64,000 bases of DNA from assembly GCF_030733265.1 (NCBI RefSeq), contig NZ_JASHJI010000007.1:62001-126000 (forward strand). The letters run 5' to 3'. Under the pieces are notes generated by a model that made no database searches, had not been told where the DNA came from, and worked only from the letters and a program-made list of their open reading frames with translations. The DNA comes from Roseibium sp. MMSF_3412. Lineage in GTDB: Bacteria > Pseudomonadota > Alphaproteobacteria > Rhizobiales > Stappiaceae. The stretch's first letter is position 1. Each line of letters begins with the position of its first letter. Shown here piece by piece: positions 1 through 8,947 of this stretch. The position numbers were made by a program, and so were the translations under genes.

Positions 1-1493
1 ACCAGCCACAGCCTGTCGGCGCACGCCTCCACCAGATGCCTGTCGTGGCTGATCAGAATGACGGCTCCCCTATAGTCGTTGAGGGCCATGACCAGGGCCT
101 CACGGCTATCGATGTCGAGGTGGTTTGTCGGTTCGTCCAGGATCAAGAGATGCGGTCCGTCGAATGTTGCAAGGCCAAGCAGCAGCCTGGCTTTCTCGCC
201 TCCCGAAAGGTCCTTTGCCGGCGTGTCCATGCGATCGGTCGGCAATCCGAAGCGGGCGACCCTGGCGCGGACCTTTGCTTCGGGCGCGTCCGTCATGAGT
301 GTTCTGACATGTGCAACGGCGCTTTCGGCCGGGCGCAGTTCATCAAGCTGGTGCTGGGCAAAGAAGGCGATCTTGAGCTTCGTCGCCTTGGTGATGTCTC
401 CATCCATCGCTCCGAGCCGTCCGGAGATCAGTTTGGCGAATGTCGACTTGCCGTTGCCGTTCGCTCCAAGCAGCGCGATACGATCATCCGTATCGATGTT
501 CAAAGTCAGTTTCGACAGGATCTTGGTATCGCCGTAACCGGTTGAAACACCCTCCAGCTTCATGATCGGCGGGGCGAGCTGTGCTCCGGGGTCGGGAAAC
601 TCGATCGGCTTGCCGCTTTCTTCGGTCAGCGCCGTGATCGGCTGCAGTTTTTCCAGCATCTTCAGACGCGACTGCGCCTGCCGTGCCTTGCTGGCCTTGT
701 AGCGGAACCGGTCGACAAACGCCTGCATGTGCTTGCGCTGTGCGTCCCGTTTTTCCTTTGCCTTTTCGGCCAGCACCATGGCCTCGCGCCGCTGCCGGTC
801 GAAACTGTCATAGCCGCCTGAATAGTAGGTCAGTTTTCCGCGTTCCAGATGCACAATGCTGTCCACGGCCTTGTTCAGGAGGTCGCGATCGTGGGAAATC
901 AGGAGAACCTGATGCGGATAGCGCGCGACGTAGTTCTCCAGCCAGAGCGTTCCTTCAAGATCCAGATAGTTGGTCGGCTCGTCCAACAGCAGAAGGTCGG
1001 GCTCCGAAAAGAGAACCGCCGCCAGCGCGACCCGCATGCGCCAACCGCCGGAAAAGGATGAGCAGGGACGTTGCTGGGCGTCTGCGTCGAACCCGAGGCC
1101 GGAGAGAATGGACCCGGCGCGGGCCTCGGCCGTGTGGGCGCTGATGTCCGCAAGCCTCGTGTGAATATCCGCAATCCGGTCGGGGTCGGTTTCCGTTTCA
1201 GCCTCGGCAAGAAGCCGGCTGCGTTCCTTGTCCGCGGCCAGAACCACCTCCATGAGCGTGTCTTCCGTTCCCGGAGCCTCCTGGGCAACCTGACCGATAC
1301 GGGCGCGTTTCGGGATTTGTACCGACCCGGTTTCGACGGAAAGGTCTCCGGTAATGATCTTGAACAGGGTCGACTTGCCTGCGCCGTTCCGGCCGACAAG
1401 GCCGGTCTTGGATTTTCCAGGCAAGGTAACGCTCGCCTTGTCTATCAAAAGGCGATCCGCGATCCGGTAGGTGAGGTCAGAAATCTGCAACAT
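1..1493 (-). CDS. ABC-F family ATP-binding protein (3' end outside window)
   Basis: This is a soluble tandem ABC ATPase of the ABC-F (Uup/EttA-like) class, whose members act on ribosomes rather than in transport. The start is the ATG at 1493, beginning MLQISDLTYRIADRLL. About 497 residues are visible and the gene runs off the left edge. The first nucleotide-binding domain has Walker A GRNGAGKST, signature FSGGWRMR and Walker B LLLLDEPTNYLD. A charged linker rich in Lys and Arg follows. The second domain has Walker A GANGNGKST, signature LSGGEKARL and Walker B LILDEPTNHLD. There are no membrane segments. The exact subfamily cannot be fixed because the C-terminal extension is missing. Confidence 0.93.
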   Translation of the reverse strand, partial: MLQISDLTYRIADRLLIDKASVTLPGKSKTGLVGRNGAGKSTLFKIITGDLSVETGSVQIPKRARIGQVAQEAPGTEDTLMEVVLAADKERSRLLAEAETETDPDRIADIHTRLADISAHTAEARAGSILSGLGFDADAQQRPCSSFSGGWRMRVALAAVLFSEPDLLLLDEPTNYLDLEGTLWLENYVARYPHQVLLISHDRDLLNKAVDSIVHLERGKLTYYSGGYDSFDRQRREAMVLAEKAKEKRDAQRKHMQAFVDRFRYKASKARQAQSRLKMLEKLQPITALTEESGKPIEFPDPGAQLAPPIMKLEGVSTGYGDTKILSKLTLNIDTDDRIALLGANGNGKSTFAKLISGRLGAMDGDITKATKLKIAFFAQHQLDELRPAESAVAHVRTLMTDAPEAKVRARVARFGLPTDRMDTPAKDLSGGEKARLLLGLATFDGPHLLILDEPTNHLDIDSREALVMALNDYRGAVILISHDRHLVEACADRLWL

Positions 1494-1593
1494 GGCCGGA
1501 TGTTTGGCGGAGCATCGCCCGCGATGCAAGCGGAAACCGAGCCCGGCAAGGAGGACAATGCGGCGCAGCCGGCGCGCATTGTCCTTAACGCGA

Positions 1594-2673
1594 TCACTCG
1601 CTGTCGAAAAAATCGATCAGTTCGCTGATGATCCGGCCGTGTTGCGCCTCTCGCTCGGCGCTGCCCTTGATGCAGACGATCTCGTCACCCGGTTCGTGTT
1701 CCTTCAGGATTTCATAGCCTTCCGGCTTGCAAATGCCCATGAAATCGAAATGTCCGGCATCGGTAAGTTCGACGTGCCGTGTTGACGCCTCGGGCAGAAG
1801 CGCTGCAAGCATGCGTGATTCGATGTCCTGATCGAGCAAGTCTGCGCGCCCGGAGCCGAGAACCAGAACGGGTTTCTCAACCGTTCCAAGGCTTTGACGC
1901 GACAGGACCGGCGTGCCGCCGAGATCCATGCTGACGATCCTGGCTATGCGGTCGTCCTGCCGCGATATCTCCATTTCGCGACGATCGGCATCTTTTTCCG
2001 CGACCGACCAGCCTTCCAGAACCGGACACACGACATTCGATTTGTCGCCCGTGCAAAGGCTTTGGTAGAGACCGGCATCAAACCGCGCACCGGCGAGAAG
2101 CATCACCGTGTATCCGCCGAGCGAGTGGCCGGCGGCAAAAATTCTGCTTTGGTCAATGCGATCGGCCAGCGCGCTCTGCTCAATCAGAAACGTGATCAGA
2201 CGCGACAGATCCACGGGCCGTTCCCACAATTCGCGCGCGTGATCGGCATCGCGCAGAAAAGTGCTGGTCCCGGGGTGATTGACCATCGCCACGATGTAGC
2301 CGTGGCGCGCCAGGGCAGAGCCCAGCCAGGCCTGATTGAGCGTGTTGCCGTACATTCCGTGCGAAATCACCAGGAGCGGGAAGGCCCCTTCGGCAGCAAC
2401 GCCGTCCGGATCCGCTTCTGCCATCTGCCACACCTTGCTCTTGTCTGCGCGGCCATGTTTTTCCGGTGTCGATGTCGGGTACCAGACGTTCCCGGAAAGC
2501 GGGCGGTCGGTGCGCGTATCGGTTACGGTCAGCTCCGACACGCCCGGCCCATAGGGCAGGACAGAAGACGCCGTGGCTTCCGGTGGACCGGCAAGAAACA
2601 GCAGGAAAACGAGGAGAGCGGTTGTGGTTCGCAGCGCGTTTGCCGCAAACGTGTTTGGATCAGGCATCGCCAT
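1594..2673 (-). CDS. secreted alpha/beta hydrolase (dienelactone/PAF-acetylhydrolase-like)
   Basis: An alpha/beta-hydrolase fold enzyme with an N-terminal signal-like segment (hydrophobic TTALLVFLLFLAGPPEATAS), so probably exported. The nucleophile elbow GHSLGGYT carries the catalytic Ser, ISHGMYG is a plausible oxyanion strand, and DAGHFDF near the C terminus supplies the His. I chose the ATG at 2673 because GGAGG lies just upstream; an upstream in-frame start at 2733 would add 20 residues before the signal peptide. It is divergent from an AraC-type regulator across a 138-bp gap that contains a perfect inverted repeat, so the two may be linked. The substrate is unknown. Confidence 0.85.
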   Translation of the reverse strand: MAMPDPNTFAANALRTTTALLVFLLFLAGPPEATASSVLPYGPGVSELTVTDTRTDRPLSGNVWYPTSTPEKHGRADKSKVWQMAEADPDGVAAEGAFPLLVISHGMYGNTLNQAWLGSALARHGYIVAMVNHPGTSTFLRDADHARELWERPVDLSRLITFLIEQSALADRIDQSRIFAAGHSLGGYTVMLLAGARFDAGLYQSLCTGDKSNVVCPVLEGWSVAEKDADRREMEISRQDDRIARIVSMDLGGTPVLSRQSLGTVEKPVLVLGSGRADLLDQDIESRMLAALLPEASTRHVELTDAGHFDFMGICKPEGYEILKEHEPGDEIVCIKGSAEREAQHGRIISELIDFFDSE

Positions 2674-2751
2674 AAGACCTCCGATACTGGTTTGTTCGCT
2701 GCCAAGATGGGTGTGCAATGAAGGTGTTGACAATCACCGGAGGGGCGCTGT

Positions 2752-2788
2752 CCTGTCCTTAATCGTGATAAAGGACAGGTCGGACAGA
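2752..2788. promoter_or_regulatory. inverted repeat, probable operator between hydrolase and AraC regulator
   Basis: CCTGTCCTT at 2752-2760 and AAGGACAGG at 2771-2779 form a perfect 9-bp inverted repeat with a 10-bp spacer. A further GGACAG half-site follows at about 2782-2787. The site lies in the divergent promoter region, 24 bases before the AraC-type gene. Binding by that regulator is inferred from position only. Confidence 0.5.
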
Positions 2789-2811
2789 GTGTCTATTCGA
2801 CGGGCAACGAC

Positions 2812-3849
2812 ATGATCAGCATCCCGGTTTCGTTTCTGCTTGCTGCGGTTTTCTTCGGACTGGGGATGTCGGTGCTTTTCTGGCGCGTTCTGCCACGACT
2901 TTGCAGGGTGCTTTTCGTCGTTTTCTTTGCATTGCTTTGTATCGAGGCGGGATTGGTCGGCCTGCGCTTTGCGCATGGGGTCGTCGATCTCATCGCGTTG
3001 CAACGGAGCCTGCCCGTCTGGATAGCGCCATCGCTCTATCTCGGCTTCGCGGCCCTTGCCTTGCCAAAGGACACATTGCAGCGGTCGATCGTGCGGAACG
3101 GATCTTTTGCCGCGTTTCTGTCGCTCGCGATGCTGTTGCCGGTCCAGGTTCCCGGCTTCGTGGATGGGCTGATCGCGCTGAGTTTCGCGCTTTACACCGT
3201 TCTACTGGTCCGGCTCTGGGCGGGCGGACCGGATCGTCTGTCACAGGCACCGACAGGACAGGCGCGTTTCCTGCACAGGCTCCTTGCAGTCGCGATCCTG
3301 ATCATGCTGGCAACGATCGCGACAGATGTCTGGATCGCACTGCTTTTCACCCGGCAGATGCCGGAGACCGCGTCGCTGGTGATCTCCTATGCAAGCCTCG
3401 CCTTCATCATAACGGCACTTGGGGTCGCCGTCTTCGTCGCACGTCAGGGCGTGCCACGCCGCAAGTCGGAGAAGAAAGAGCCGGCGAACGCTGACAACAA
3501 AGCTCTCGCGGACAAGGCAAGACAGGTCCTCATCGAGCAGAACCTCTACAGGGACCCGGCAATGACGCTCACGCGCTTTGCACGGCGTACCGGTGTACCC
3601 GACCGTGACCTTTCAATCGCGATCAATGAGGTGGCCGGTATCAATGTCAGTCAGTTCGTCAATCAGGTTCGCCTGGAAGAGGCCGCCAGGCTGCTGACCG
3701 AAACCGATGAACCGGTCACCCGGATACATGAACAGGTCGGTTTCCTGACCCGGTCCAACTTCTACCGCGAGTTCCGCCGACAGTTCGGTGATGCACCGGG
3801 CGCTTTCCGGAAAAAGGCTCAGCCGTCGTCTGAAATCAGGTCGAGATAA
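2812..3849 (+). CDS. AraC-family regulator with N-terminal membrane domain
   Basis: A 345-residue protein. Residues 1-220 are hydrophobic and contain about six or seven membrane-spanning stretches, for example FLLAAVFFGLGMSVLF and LLAVAILIMLATIATDVWI. A basic linker follows. The last ~100 residues form an AraC/XylS double helix-turn-helix: TLTRFARRTGVPDRDLS in the first motif, and VGFLTRSNFYREFRRQFG in the second. Such proteins are thought to sense a membrane or extracytoplasmic signal and act directly on DNA. The likely target is the divergent hydrolase gene, with possible autoregulation through the inverted repeat at 2752-2779. The 3' end overlaps the convergent DUF4344 gene by 31 bp. Confidence 0.88.
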   Translation: MISIPVSFLLAAVFFGLGMSVLFWRVLPRLCRVLFVVFFALLCIEAGLVGLRFAHGVVDLIALQRSLPVWIAPSLYLGFAALALPKDTLQRSIVRNGSFAAFLSLAMLLPVQVPGFVDGLIALSFALYTVLLVRLWAGGPDRLSQAPTGQARFLHRLLAVAILIMLATIATDVWIALLFTRQMPETASLVISYASLAFIITALGVAVFVARQGVPRRKSEKKEPANADNKALADKARQVLIEQNLYRDPAMTLTRFARRTGVPDRDLSIAINEVAGINVSQFVNQVRLEEAARLLTETDEPVTRIHEQVGFLTRSNFYREFRRQFGDAPGAFRKKAQPSSEIRSR

Positions 3850-4682
3850 AGCTCGGCAAATCCGCCCAGCAACTCATGGCAGATGATGACTTCCCGCGTG
3901 TCTGCATCCCAGAACGCGTTGTCTTCGCCGCAGGCCGCCGAGCGAAAGGTTACGTTTTCGGGCAGGTCGTAAAGCGTGTCGAGTTCCTCTGCGATCGTTT
4001 CCAGGATTTTTGTCTCTTTGAGAAACGCGGCCAGAAATCCCAGATTTTTAGGTGCAGTCTCGTGGATGACCTTGATCCTACCGGCCGCCGTGTCTTCTTC
4101 CCGGACGAAGGGGTCGGTCACGTATTCCCAGGAATCCGCAGCTTGCTCGTAGTCCACTGCGCAACTTTCTATGCGGTCTTCGGGAAGATCGAGCTCCTGG
4201 GCCAGATCCAGAAAAGCGTCGTCATCGGCACCCACCATCAGACACAGCATGCGATAGCCGCGCTGCTGGTCCAGATCATGCTCGCCATAGAAGACCAGGG
4301 CGTCATAGTCCTCTTCGGACATCAGGAACCAGCCGGTCATCGCGTGGGTGAGATAGACGTCCATGTCATCCGTATCCGCGGCCAGCATGGAGACGGTGGC
4401 AAGATTGTCGACGGCGTCTTCCTCCTGCGCAAGTACGGGAAGCTCCAGCTCGGACACAAGCATGTGGCCGGCTTCGTGATAGGTCACGAAAACCGTGTTG
4501 CCGGCAACAAAGTCGAAGAACTCGGCCCGTTCCTCCTCGGTGAGAGCCTGAAGGTCTGATTGCAGACCTTCGAACCTGCCGGCGTCATCGGCAGATGCCT
4601 TGTCTGTCTGAAAAGGTCCAAGGGTCAGCGCGAACGTCAGGCAGATCACTGACAGGAGAGGGTGTAGTATTTGCACGAACAT
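3819..4682 (-). CDS. DUF4344 putative secreted metallopeptidase
   Basis: A 287-residue protein with an N-terminal signal peptide (LLSVICLTFALTLG, then polar DKASADD). The segment FVTYHEAGHMLVSELELPVL contains an HEAGH zinc-peptidase-type motif followed by a run of acidic residues, which is typical of the DUF4344 family. HETAPKNL and ICHELLGGFAELYLDLI occur later. The second HE near the C terminus is conspicuous. Peptidase activity is inferred from the motif. The gene is convergent with, and overlaps by 31 bp, the upstream AraC-type gene. It is divergent from ndk. Confidence 0.8.
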   Translation of the reverse strand: MFVQILHPLLSVICLTFALTLGPFQTDKASADDAGRFEGLQSDLQALTEEERAEFFDFVAGNTVFVTYHEAGHMLVSELELPVLAQEEDAVDNLATVSMLAADTDDMDVYLTHAMTGWFLMSEEDYDALVFYGEHDLDQQRGYRMLCLMVGADDDAFLDLAQELDLPEDRIESCAVDYEQAADSWEYVTDPFVREEDTAAGRIKVIHETAPKNLGFLAAFLKETKILETIAEELDTLYDLPENVTFRSAACGEDNAFWDADTREVIICHELLGGFAELYLDLISDDG

Positions 4683-4939
4683 TGTCCTGCCGGTTCAGGT
4701 TCCTTGGAAGATCATTGCCGACGTGAAAACGGTCCGCAAGTCGCGTTTCTCAGACTATGCAGGCTTGCCCGGCAATTCCAGTTGCTTTTGCGGGCAACGG
4801 GCAAGTCGCGAACGCCCTCAAAAATGTCTTGCGCGCGCCCCTTGCGGCTCAGGCGCAGCGCCGCTATTAAGGCCGCGAAAATTCTGAAATTCCGGACCGG
4901 CATGGCGTCGGCTCCCTTTGAAACGAGAAAGACGAAACC

Positions 4940-5362
4940 ATGGCGATTGAACGCACGTTTTCCATGATCAAGCCGGACGCGACCAAGCGCAACCTGACCG
5001 GTGCGATCACCGCAAAGCTCGAAGAAGCAGGACTGCGCGTTGTAGCGTCCCGCCGCGTCTGGATGTCTCTGCGCGAAGCTGAAGCCTTTTATGCCGTTCA
5101 CAAGGAACGTCCGTTTTTCGGCGAACTGACGGAATTCATGTCCTCCGGCCCGACGGTCGTGCAGGTGCTGGAAGGTGAAAACGCCATCGCCAAGAACCGT
5201 GAAGTCATGGGTGCGACCAATCCGGCGGAAGCCGACGCAGGAACGATCCGCAAGGAATTCGCTCTGTCCATCGGTGAAAACTCCGTCCATGGTTCCGATG
5301 CCCCGGAAACCGCAGCCGTCGAGATCGCATTCTGGTTCTCCGGCACCGAACTGGTCGGCTGA
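4940..5362 (+). CDS. ndk: nucleoside diphosphate kinase
   Basis: A 140-residue NDK of normal length, catalysing phosphoryl transfer between nucleoside di- and triphosphates in the cytoplasm. The sequence starts [18 protein letters not shown], the canonical N terminus. The active-site segment [11 protein letters not shown] places the phosphohistidine at His117. It is a single-gene unit, followed 29 bp after the stop by a strong intrinsic terminator (5391-5419). Confidence 0.98.
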   Translation: MAIERTFSMIKPDATKRNLTGAITAKLEEAGLRVVASRRVWMSLREAEAFYAVHKERPFFGELTEFMSSGPTVVQVLEGENAIAKNREVMGATNPAEADAGTIRKEFALSIGENSVHGSDAPETAAVEIAFWFSGTELVG

Positions 5363-5390
5363 TTGGGCACAGCGCATTGAACTGAATAGG

Positions 5391-5419
5391 AAGCCGGTCC
5401 GGTCGGGCCGGCTTTTTTT
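5391..5419 (+). terminator. intrinsic terminator of ndk
   Basis: AAGCCGG (5391-5397) and CCGGCTT (5408-5414) form a 7-bp stem around a 10-nt loop, and the T run extends to 5419. It lies 29 bases after the ndk stop codon on the same strand. Confidence 0.9.
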
Positions 5420-5537
5420 GTTTTCAATCGCGCTCCTGATACACCCCGTTACATATTCATACCAAAAGGCGACAGCACCCCTTGGCCGACTCCGTCATAC
5501 TATTTTAGTCGTGGCATTGGATCTGGAGATAGAAAGC

Positions 5538-6635
5538 ATGCGTTTAAGTCTTGCGCTTGCAAGCGCGCTGATCGCTTCACAGGCCGCTGCACACGACAGT
5601 GCAGCGCCAATAGGCGGAGAACAACCGGTTGAACACATTCATCTGTCGGATGAGATCTGGGACCTCTTCCTTCCTCAGGCAGAGGCAAGCGCTGACATAA
5701 CGGTTCAGGGAAACTCCAGGCGCATTCACGCCAATGGCTATCCGAACAAACCACCCGGGAAATTCCCGAACCGAAACAATCCCCACGCCATTTCAAAGAA
5801 AAACTACAACCTCAAGGTTCCGCTCAACCCGCGAAAGAACGCCCAGCCCCGGGATGCGCAGGGTTCCGTTTTCGGGATCGCGCTCAACGGTGTCGTGATG
5901 GATTCCGGCACGGCGGAATTCTGGCAGAATGACCGGCGTTCCGGCTGGAACTATGAAGCGCTGGGCGGCGCCTGCAAGCTCGGCCTCGACAAGTACAATG
6001 CGCATGTCCAGCCGAACGGAACCTATCACTATCACGGCATCCCGACCGGCGTTGTTTCTGCCAGCGGCGGACGTTCCGTTCCCGCGATGATCGGCTATGC
6101 CGCCGACGGTTTTCCGATCTATGGCCAGCACGGATATTCCGATCCTGCCGGGAAATCCCGGATGAAGAAACTTGAAAGCAGCTATCGCCTGAAAAGCGGG
6201 AACCGGCCGAGCGGTCCTGGTGGACGCTACAATGGCAAGTTCACGCAGGACTGGGCATATGTGAACGGAGCCGGAGATCTCGACCGCTGCAACGGACGTT
6301 TTGCCGTGACACCCGAATATCCGGACGGAACCTATCACTATGTTCTGACGGATAGTTTTCCGTTCATTCCAAGATGCTGGATGGGCAATCCGGACGCAAG
6401 TTTCACCAGGCTGAAGGGACGGGGGCAGCGACGCGGCGACCTGTGGCCAGAAAGCGAGGCGCCTGACCAGGATTATGCTGCGATCGGCGATCTGAATGAG
6501 GCGCAGGTGATCCAGGTCCAGGGTGGTCCACCGCCGCGGCTGCGTCCGGGCGGGCCGCCGCCGAAGCGCGGCCAGCGTGGACCGCGTCAGCAACGTGGCG
6601 GGCCGGGTGGCCGGGCACCCTGCAGCGGCAGCTGA
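5538..6635 (+). CDS. secreted YHYH domain-containing protein
   Basis: A 365-residue protein with signal peptide MRLSLALASALIASQAAA. The central domain carries GTYHYHGIP (the YHYH signature), YAADGFPIYGQHG and PDGTYHYVLTD. These match the YHYH family, whose biochemical function is not settled. Cysteines occur in pairs (GGACKLG, DRCNGR, PRCWMG, APCSGS), fitting an oxidised extracytoplasmic protein. The last ~50 residues are Pro/Gly/Arg-rich low-complexity sequence. I start it at the ATG 5538, directly before the signal peptide; an open frame reaches back into ndk, but starting there would bury the signal peptide. Confidence 0.88.
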   Translation: MRLSLALASALIASQAAAHDSAAPIGGEQPVEHIHLSDEIWDLFLPQAEASADITVQGNSRRIHANGYPNKPPGKFPNRNNPHAISKKNYNLKVPLNPRKNAQPRDAQGSVFGIALNGVVMDSGTAEFWQNDRRSGWNYEALGGACKLGLDKYNAHVQPNGTYHYHGIPTGVVSASGGRSVPAMIGYAADGFPIYGQHGYSDPAGKSRMKKLESSYRLKSGNRPSGPGGRYNGKFTQDWAYVNGAGDLDRCNGRFAVTPEYPDGTYHYVLTDSFPFIPRCWMGNPDASFTRLKGRGQRRGDLWPESEAPDQDYAAIGDLNEAQVIQVQGGPPPRLRPGGPPPKRGQRGPRQQRGGPGGRAPCSGS

Positions 6636-6748
6636 TCCGGTTGCTGGCAAAGGATTGACGAAGGAGGCGCTTGACGGCGTCTTCTTTGCTATTCATTAGG
6701 TCAGGAGAGGTCTGCCTGTCAGATCGCGCAGAGCCGAATGGATACGCA

Positions 6749-8848
6749 ATGAATCAGCCGCCGCCGAAAAGCACGTTTTCCACCTGTCCGCATGACTGCC
6801 CTTCGGCCTGTGCCGTCGAGGTTCACTTTTATCCGCATGGCGATATCCGCCGGCTGAACGGGGCGAAGGAAAACACCTATACTGCTGGCGTCGTCTGCGC
6901 GAAGGTCGCGCGCTATCCGGAGCGGCTCTATCATCCCGAGCGCCTGGTCAATCCGATGCGCCGTGTCGGCAAAAAGGGCGAGGGGCGTTTCGAGGAGATT
7001 TCCTGGGACGAGGCTCTGGACCTGATCGCGCAGACGTTTCTTAAGGCCGAAGCGGAGTTCGGGGCGGAAAGCATCTGGCCATACTATTACGCTGGGACCA
7101 TGGGACAGGTGCAGCGGGACAGCATCCATCGTCTGCGCCACGCGAAAGGGTATTCGCGCCAGTTCGACAGCTTTTGCACGAATATGGCCTGGACTGGTTA
7201 CATTGCCGGAACCGGCAGGCTGGCCGGGCCCGATCCGCGTGAAATGGCGCTTTCCGATCAGATCGTCATCTGGGGAACCAATCCCGTGGCGACGCAGGTC
7301 AACGTGATGACCCATGTGGTTGCCGCGCGAAAGAAACGTGGTGCACGCGTCATCGTGGTCGATGTCTACGAGACGGAAACCATGAAACAGGCCGATATCG
7401 GCCTTGTTTTGAAACCGGGAACGGACGCGGCGCTCGCCTGCGCGATCATGCATGTGCTTTTCCGGGATGGCCACGCGGATCGGGACTATCTTGACGCCTA
7501 TACCGACTGCCCCGTCGAACTCGAAGCGCATCTCAAGACACGGACCCCGGATTGGGCCGCAGCGATCACCGGTCTGGATGCCGCCAGGATCGAGGAAGTC
7601 GCCGCCCTGATCGGCGAAACCAAAAAGACGTTTTTCCGGCTCGGCTACGGTTTCACCCGCCAGCGAAATGGCGCTGTCGCGATGCATGCCGCTGCTTCCA
7701 TCGCCTGCGTCACCGGTTGCTGGCAATATGAAGGCGGCGGCGCGTTTCACAACAATGGCGCCATCTATCAGCTCAACAAGGAAATGATCGAGGCCACTTC
7801 GCTCAAAGACACGAAGGTGCGCTCGCTCGATCAGAGCCTGATCGGTCGGGTCCTGACCGGCGACGAAGACGCTTTGCGTGGCGGCCCGCCGGTCAAGGCC
7901 ATCCTGATCCAGAACACCAATCCCGTTTCGGTGGCTCCGGAACAGGAGCGCGTCAAGCAAGGGTTTGCGCGCGAGGATCTCTTCACCGTTGTTCACGAAC
8001 AATTCCTGACAGAAACCGCGAAAATGGCGGATATCGTGTTGCCGGCGACCCAGTTTCTGGAGCATGACGATATCTACAAGGGCGGTGGCCACCAGTACCT
8101 GTCGCTGGGTCCGAAAGCGGTCGAGCCGCCGGAAGGGCCAAAGGAAAACATATTTGTTATCAACGAGATCGCGAAGCGCGTTGATTCAAGACCTCATCCG
8201 GGATTCGAGATGAGCGCTGCCGAGCATATTGACTGGATGCTTCAGAATTCAGGCTATGGCACTTTGGCGGATCTTGAAACGGAGAAGTGGCGTGACATGC
8301 AGCCGGACTTCGAAACGTCGCACTTTCTCAACGGCTTCGGTCACGCTGACGGAAAGTTTCACTTCAGGCCTGACTGGGGCAAAACACCGGCACCCAACAA
8401 GCCGGACGGAGAGACCGTCTTCGGACCATTTGCGGACATTCCCGAGTTCCCGGACCAGTGGGACAGCATCGAACTGGCCGATCGCGAACATCCGTTCCGT
8501 CTGGCGACATCGCCGGCGCGGTCTTTCCTCAATTCCACGTTCAACGAAACGCAGACTTCACTCAAGAAGGAGGGGCGGCCCGAGGTCTGGATCAGACCGG
8601 ATGATGCCGGCAGATTTGACATTGAGGACGGCGCGAAAGTGAAAATGGGCAACGCGCGCGGTGTTGTCACGCTTCATGCTCGTCATGTGGAGACGGTCGC
8701 TCCCGGAACGCTGATCTCGGAGGGGATCTGGCCGAACGCGGCATTCGAGGACGGCAGGGGTATCAACACGCTGACCGGCGCCGATCCCGTCGCGCCTTAT
8801 GGCGGCGCGGCCTTTCATGACACGGCGGTCTGGATCAGACCCTGCTAG
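6749..8848 (+). CDS. molybdopterin oxidoreductase with N-terminal 4Fe-4S site
   Basis: A ~699-residue DMSO-reductase-superfamily protein. The N terminus STCPHDCPSACAVEV gives the Cx3Cx3C part of a [4Fe-4S] site, and a fourth Cys follows in AGVVCAKVARYPERLY. Pterin-binding stretches include VIWGTNPVATQ and ILIQNTNPVSVAPEQ. SFCTNMAWTG may hold the Mo ligand (inference). The C-terminal domain starts near FRLATSPARSFLNSTF. No TAT signal is visible, so it is probably cytoplasmic. No partner Fe-S or membrane subunit is adjacent, so the electron acceptor and substrate are unknown. A TTG at 6671 just after AAGGAGG is an alternative start adding 26 residues. Confidence 0.9.
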   Translation: MNQPPPKSTFSTCPHDCPSACAVEVHFYPHGDIRRLNGAKENTYTAGVVCAKVARYPERLYHPERLVNPMRRVGKKGEGRFEEISWDEALDLIAQTFLKAEAEFGAESIWPYYYAGTMGQVQRDSIHRLRHAKGYSRQFDSFCTNMAWTGYIAGTGRLAGPDPREMALSDQIVIWGTNPVATQVNVMTHVVAARKKRGARVIVVDVYETETMKQADIGLVLKPGTDAALACAIMHVLFRDGHADRDYLDAYTDCPVELEAHLKTRTPDWAAAITGLDAARIEEVAALIGETKKTFFRLGYGFTRQRNGAVAMHAAASIACVTGCWQYEGGGAFHNNGAIYQLNKEMIEATSLKDTKVRSLDQSLIGRVLTGDEDALRGGPPVKAILIQNTNPVSVAPEQERVKQGFAREDLFTVVHEQFLTETAKMADIVLPATQFLEHDDIYKGGGHQYLSLGPKAVEPPEGPKENIFVINEIAKRVDSRPHPGFEMSAAEHIDWMLQNSGYGTLADLETEKWRDMQPDFETSHFLNGFGHADGKFHFRPDWGKTPAPNKPDGETVFGPFADIPEFPDQWDSIELADREHPFRLATSPARSFLNSTFNETQTSLKKEGRPEVWIRPDDAGRFDIEDGAKVKMGNARGVVTLHARHVETVAPGTLISEGIWPNAAFEDGRGINTLTGADPVAPYGGAAFHDTAVWIRPC

Positions 8849-8882
8849 AGCGGTATTCGCGTGACGAAACCGGAAAATTGAA

Positions 8883-8909
8883 GCAGCGCATTCCGGCGGA
8901 ATGCGCTGC
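8883..8909. repeat. perfect 13-bp palindrome between convergent genes
   Basis: GCAGCGCATTCCG (8883-8895) is the exact inverse complement of 8897-8909, with one central base. It lies in the 99-bp gap between two convergent genes (stops at 8848 and 8948). No T run follows on either strand. It could be a REP-type intergenic palindrome or a U-tract-less bidirectional terminator. Confidence 0.6.
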
Positions 8910-8947
8910 CTTGCCAGACGTGAGCACAGGTTTGGGGCTCCCGGGTC

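Noticed and set aside
36..545. Plus-strand frames at the left edge
   Set aside because: They are shadows of the minus-strand ABC-F gene, whose motifs are unambiguous.
5175..5537. Upstream extension of the YHYH gene
   Set aside because: It overlaps ndk and its terminator and would bury the signal peptide.
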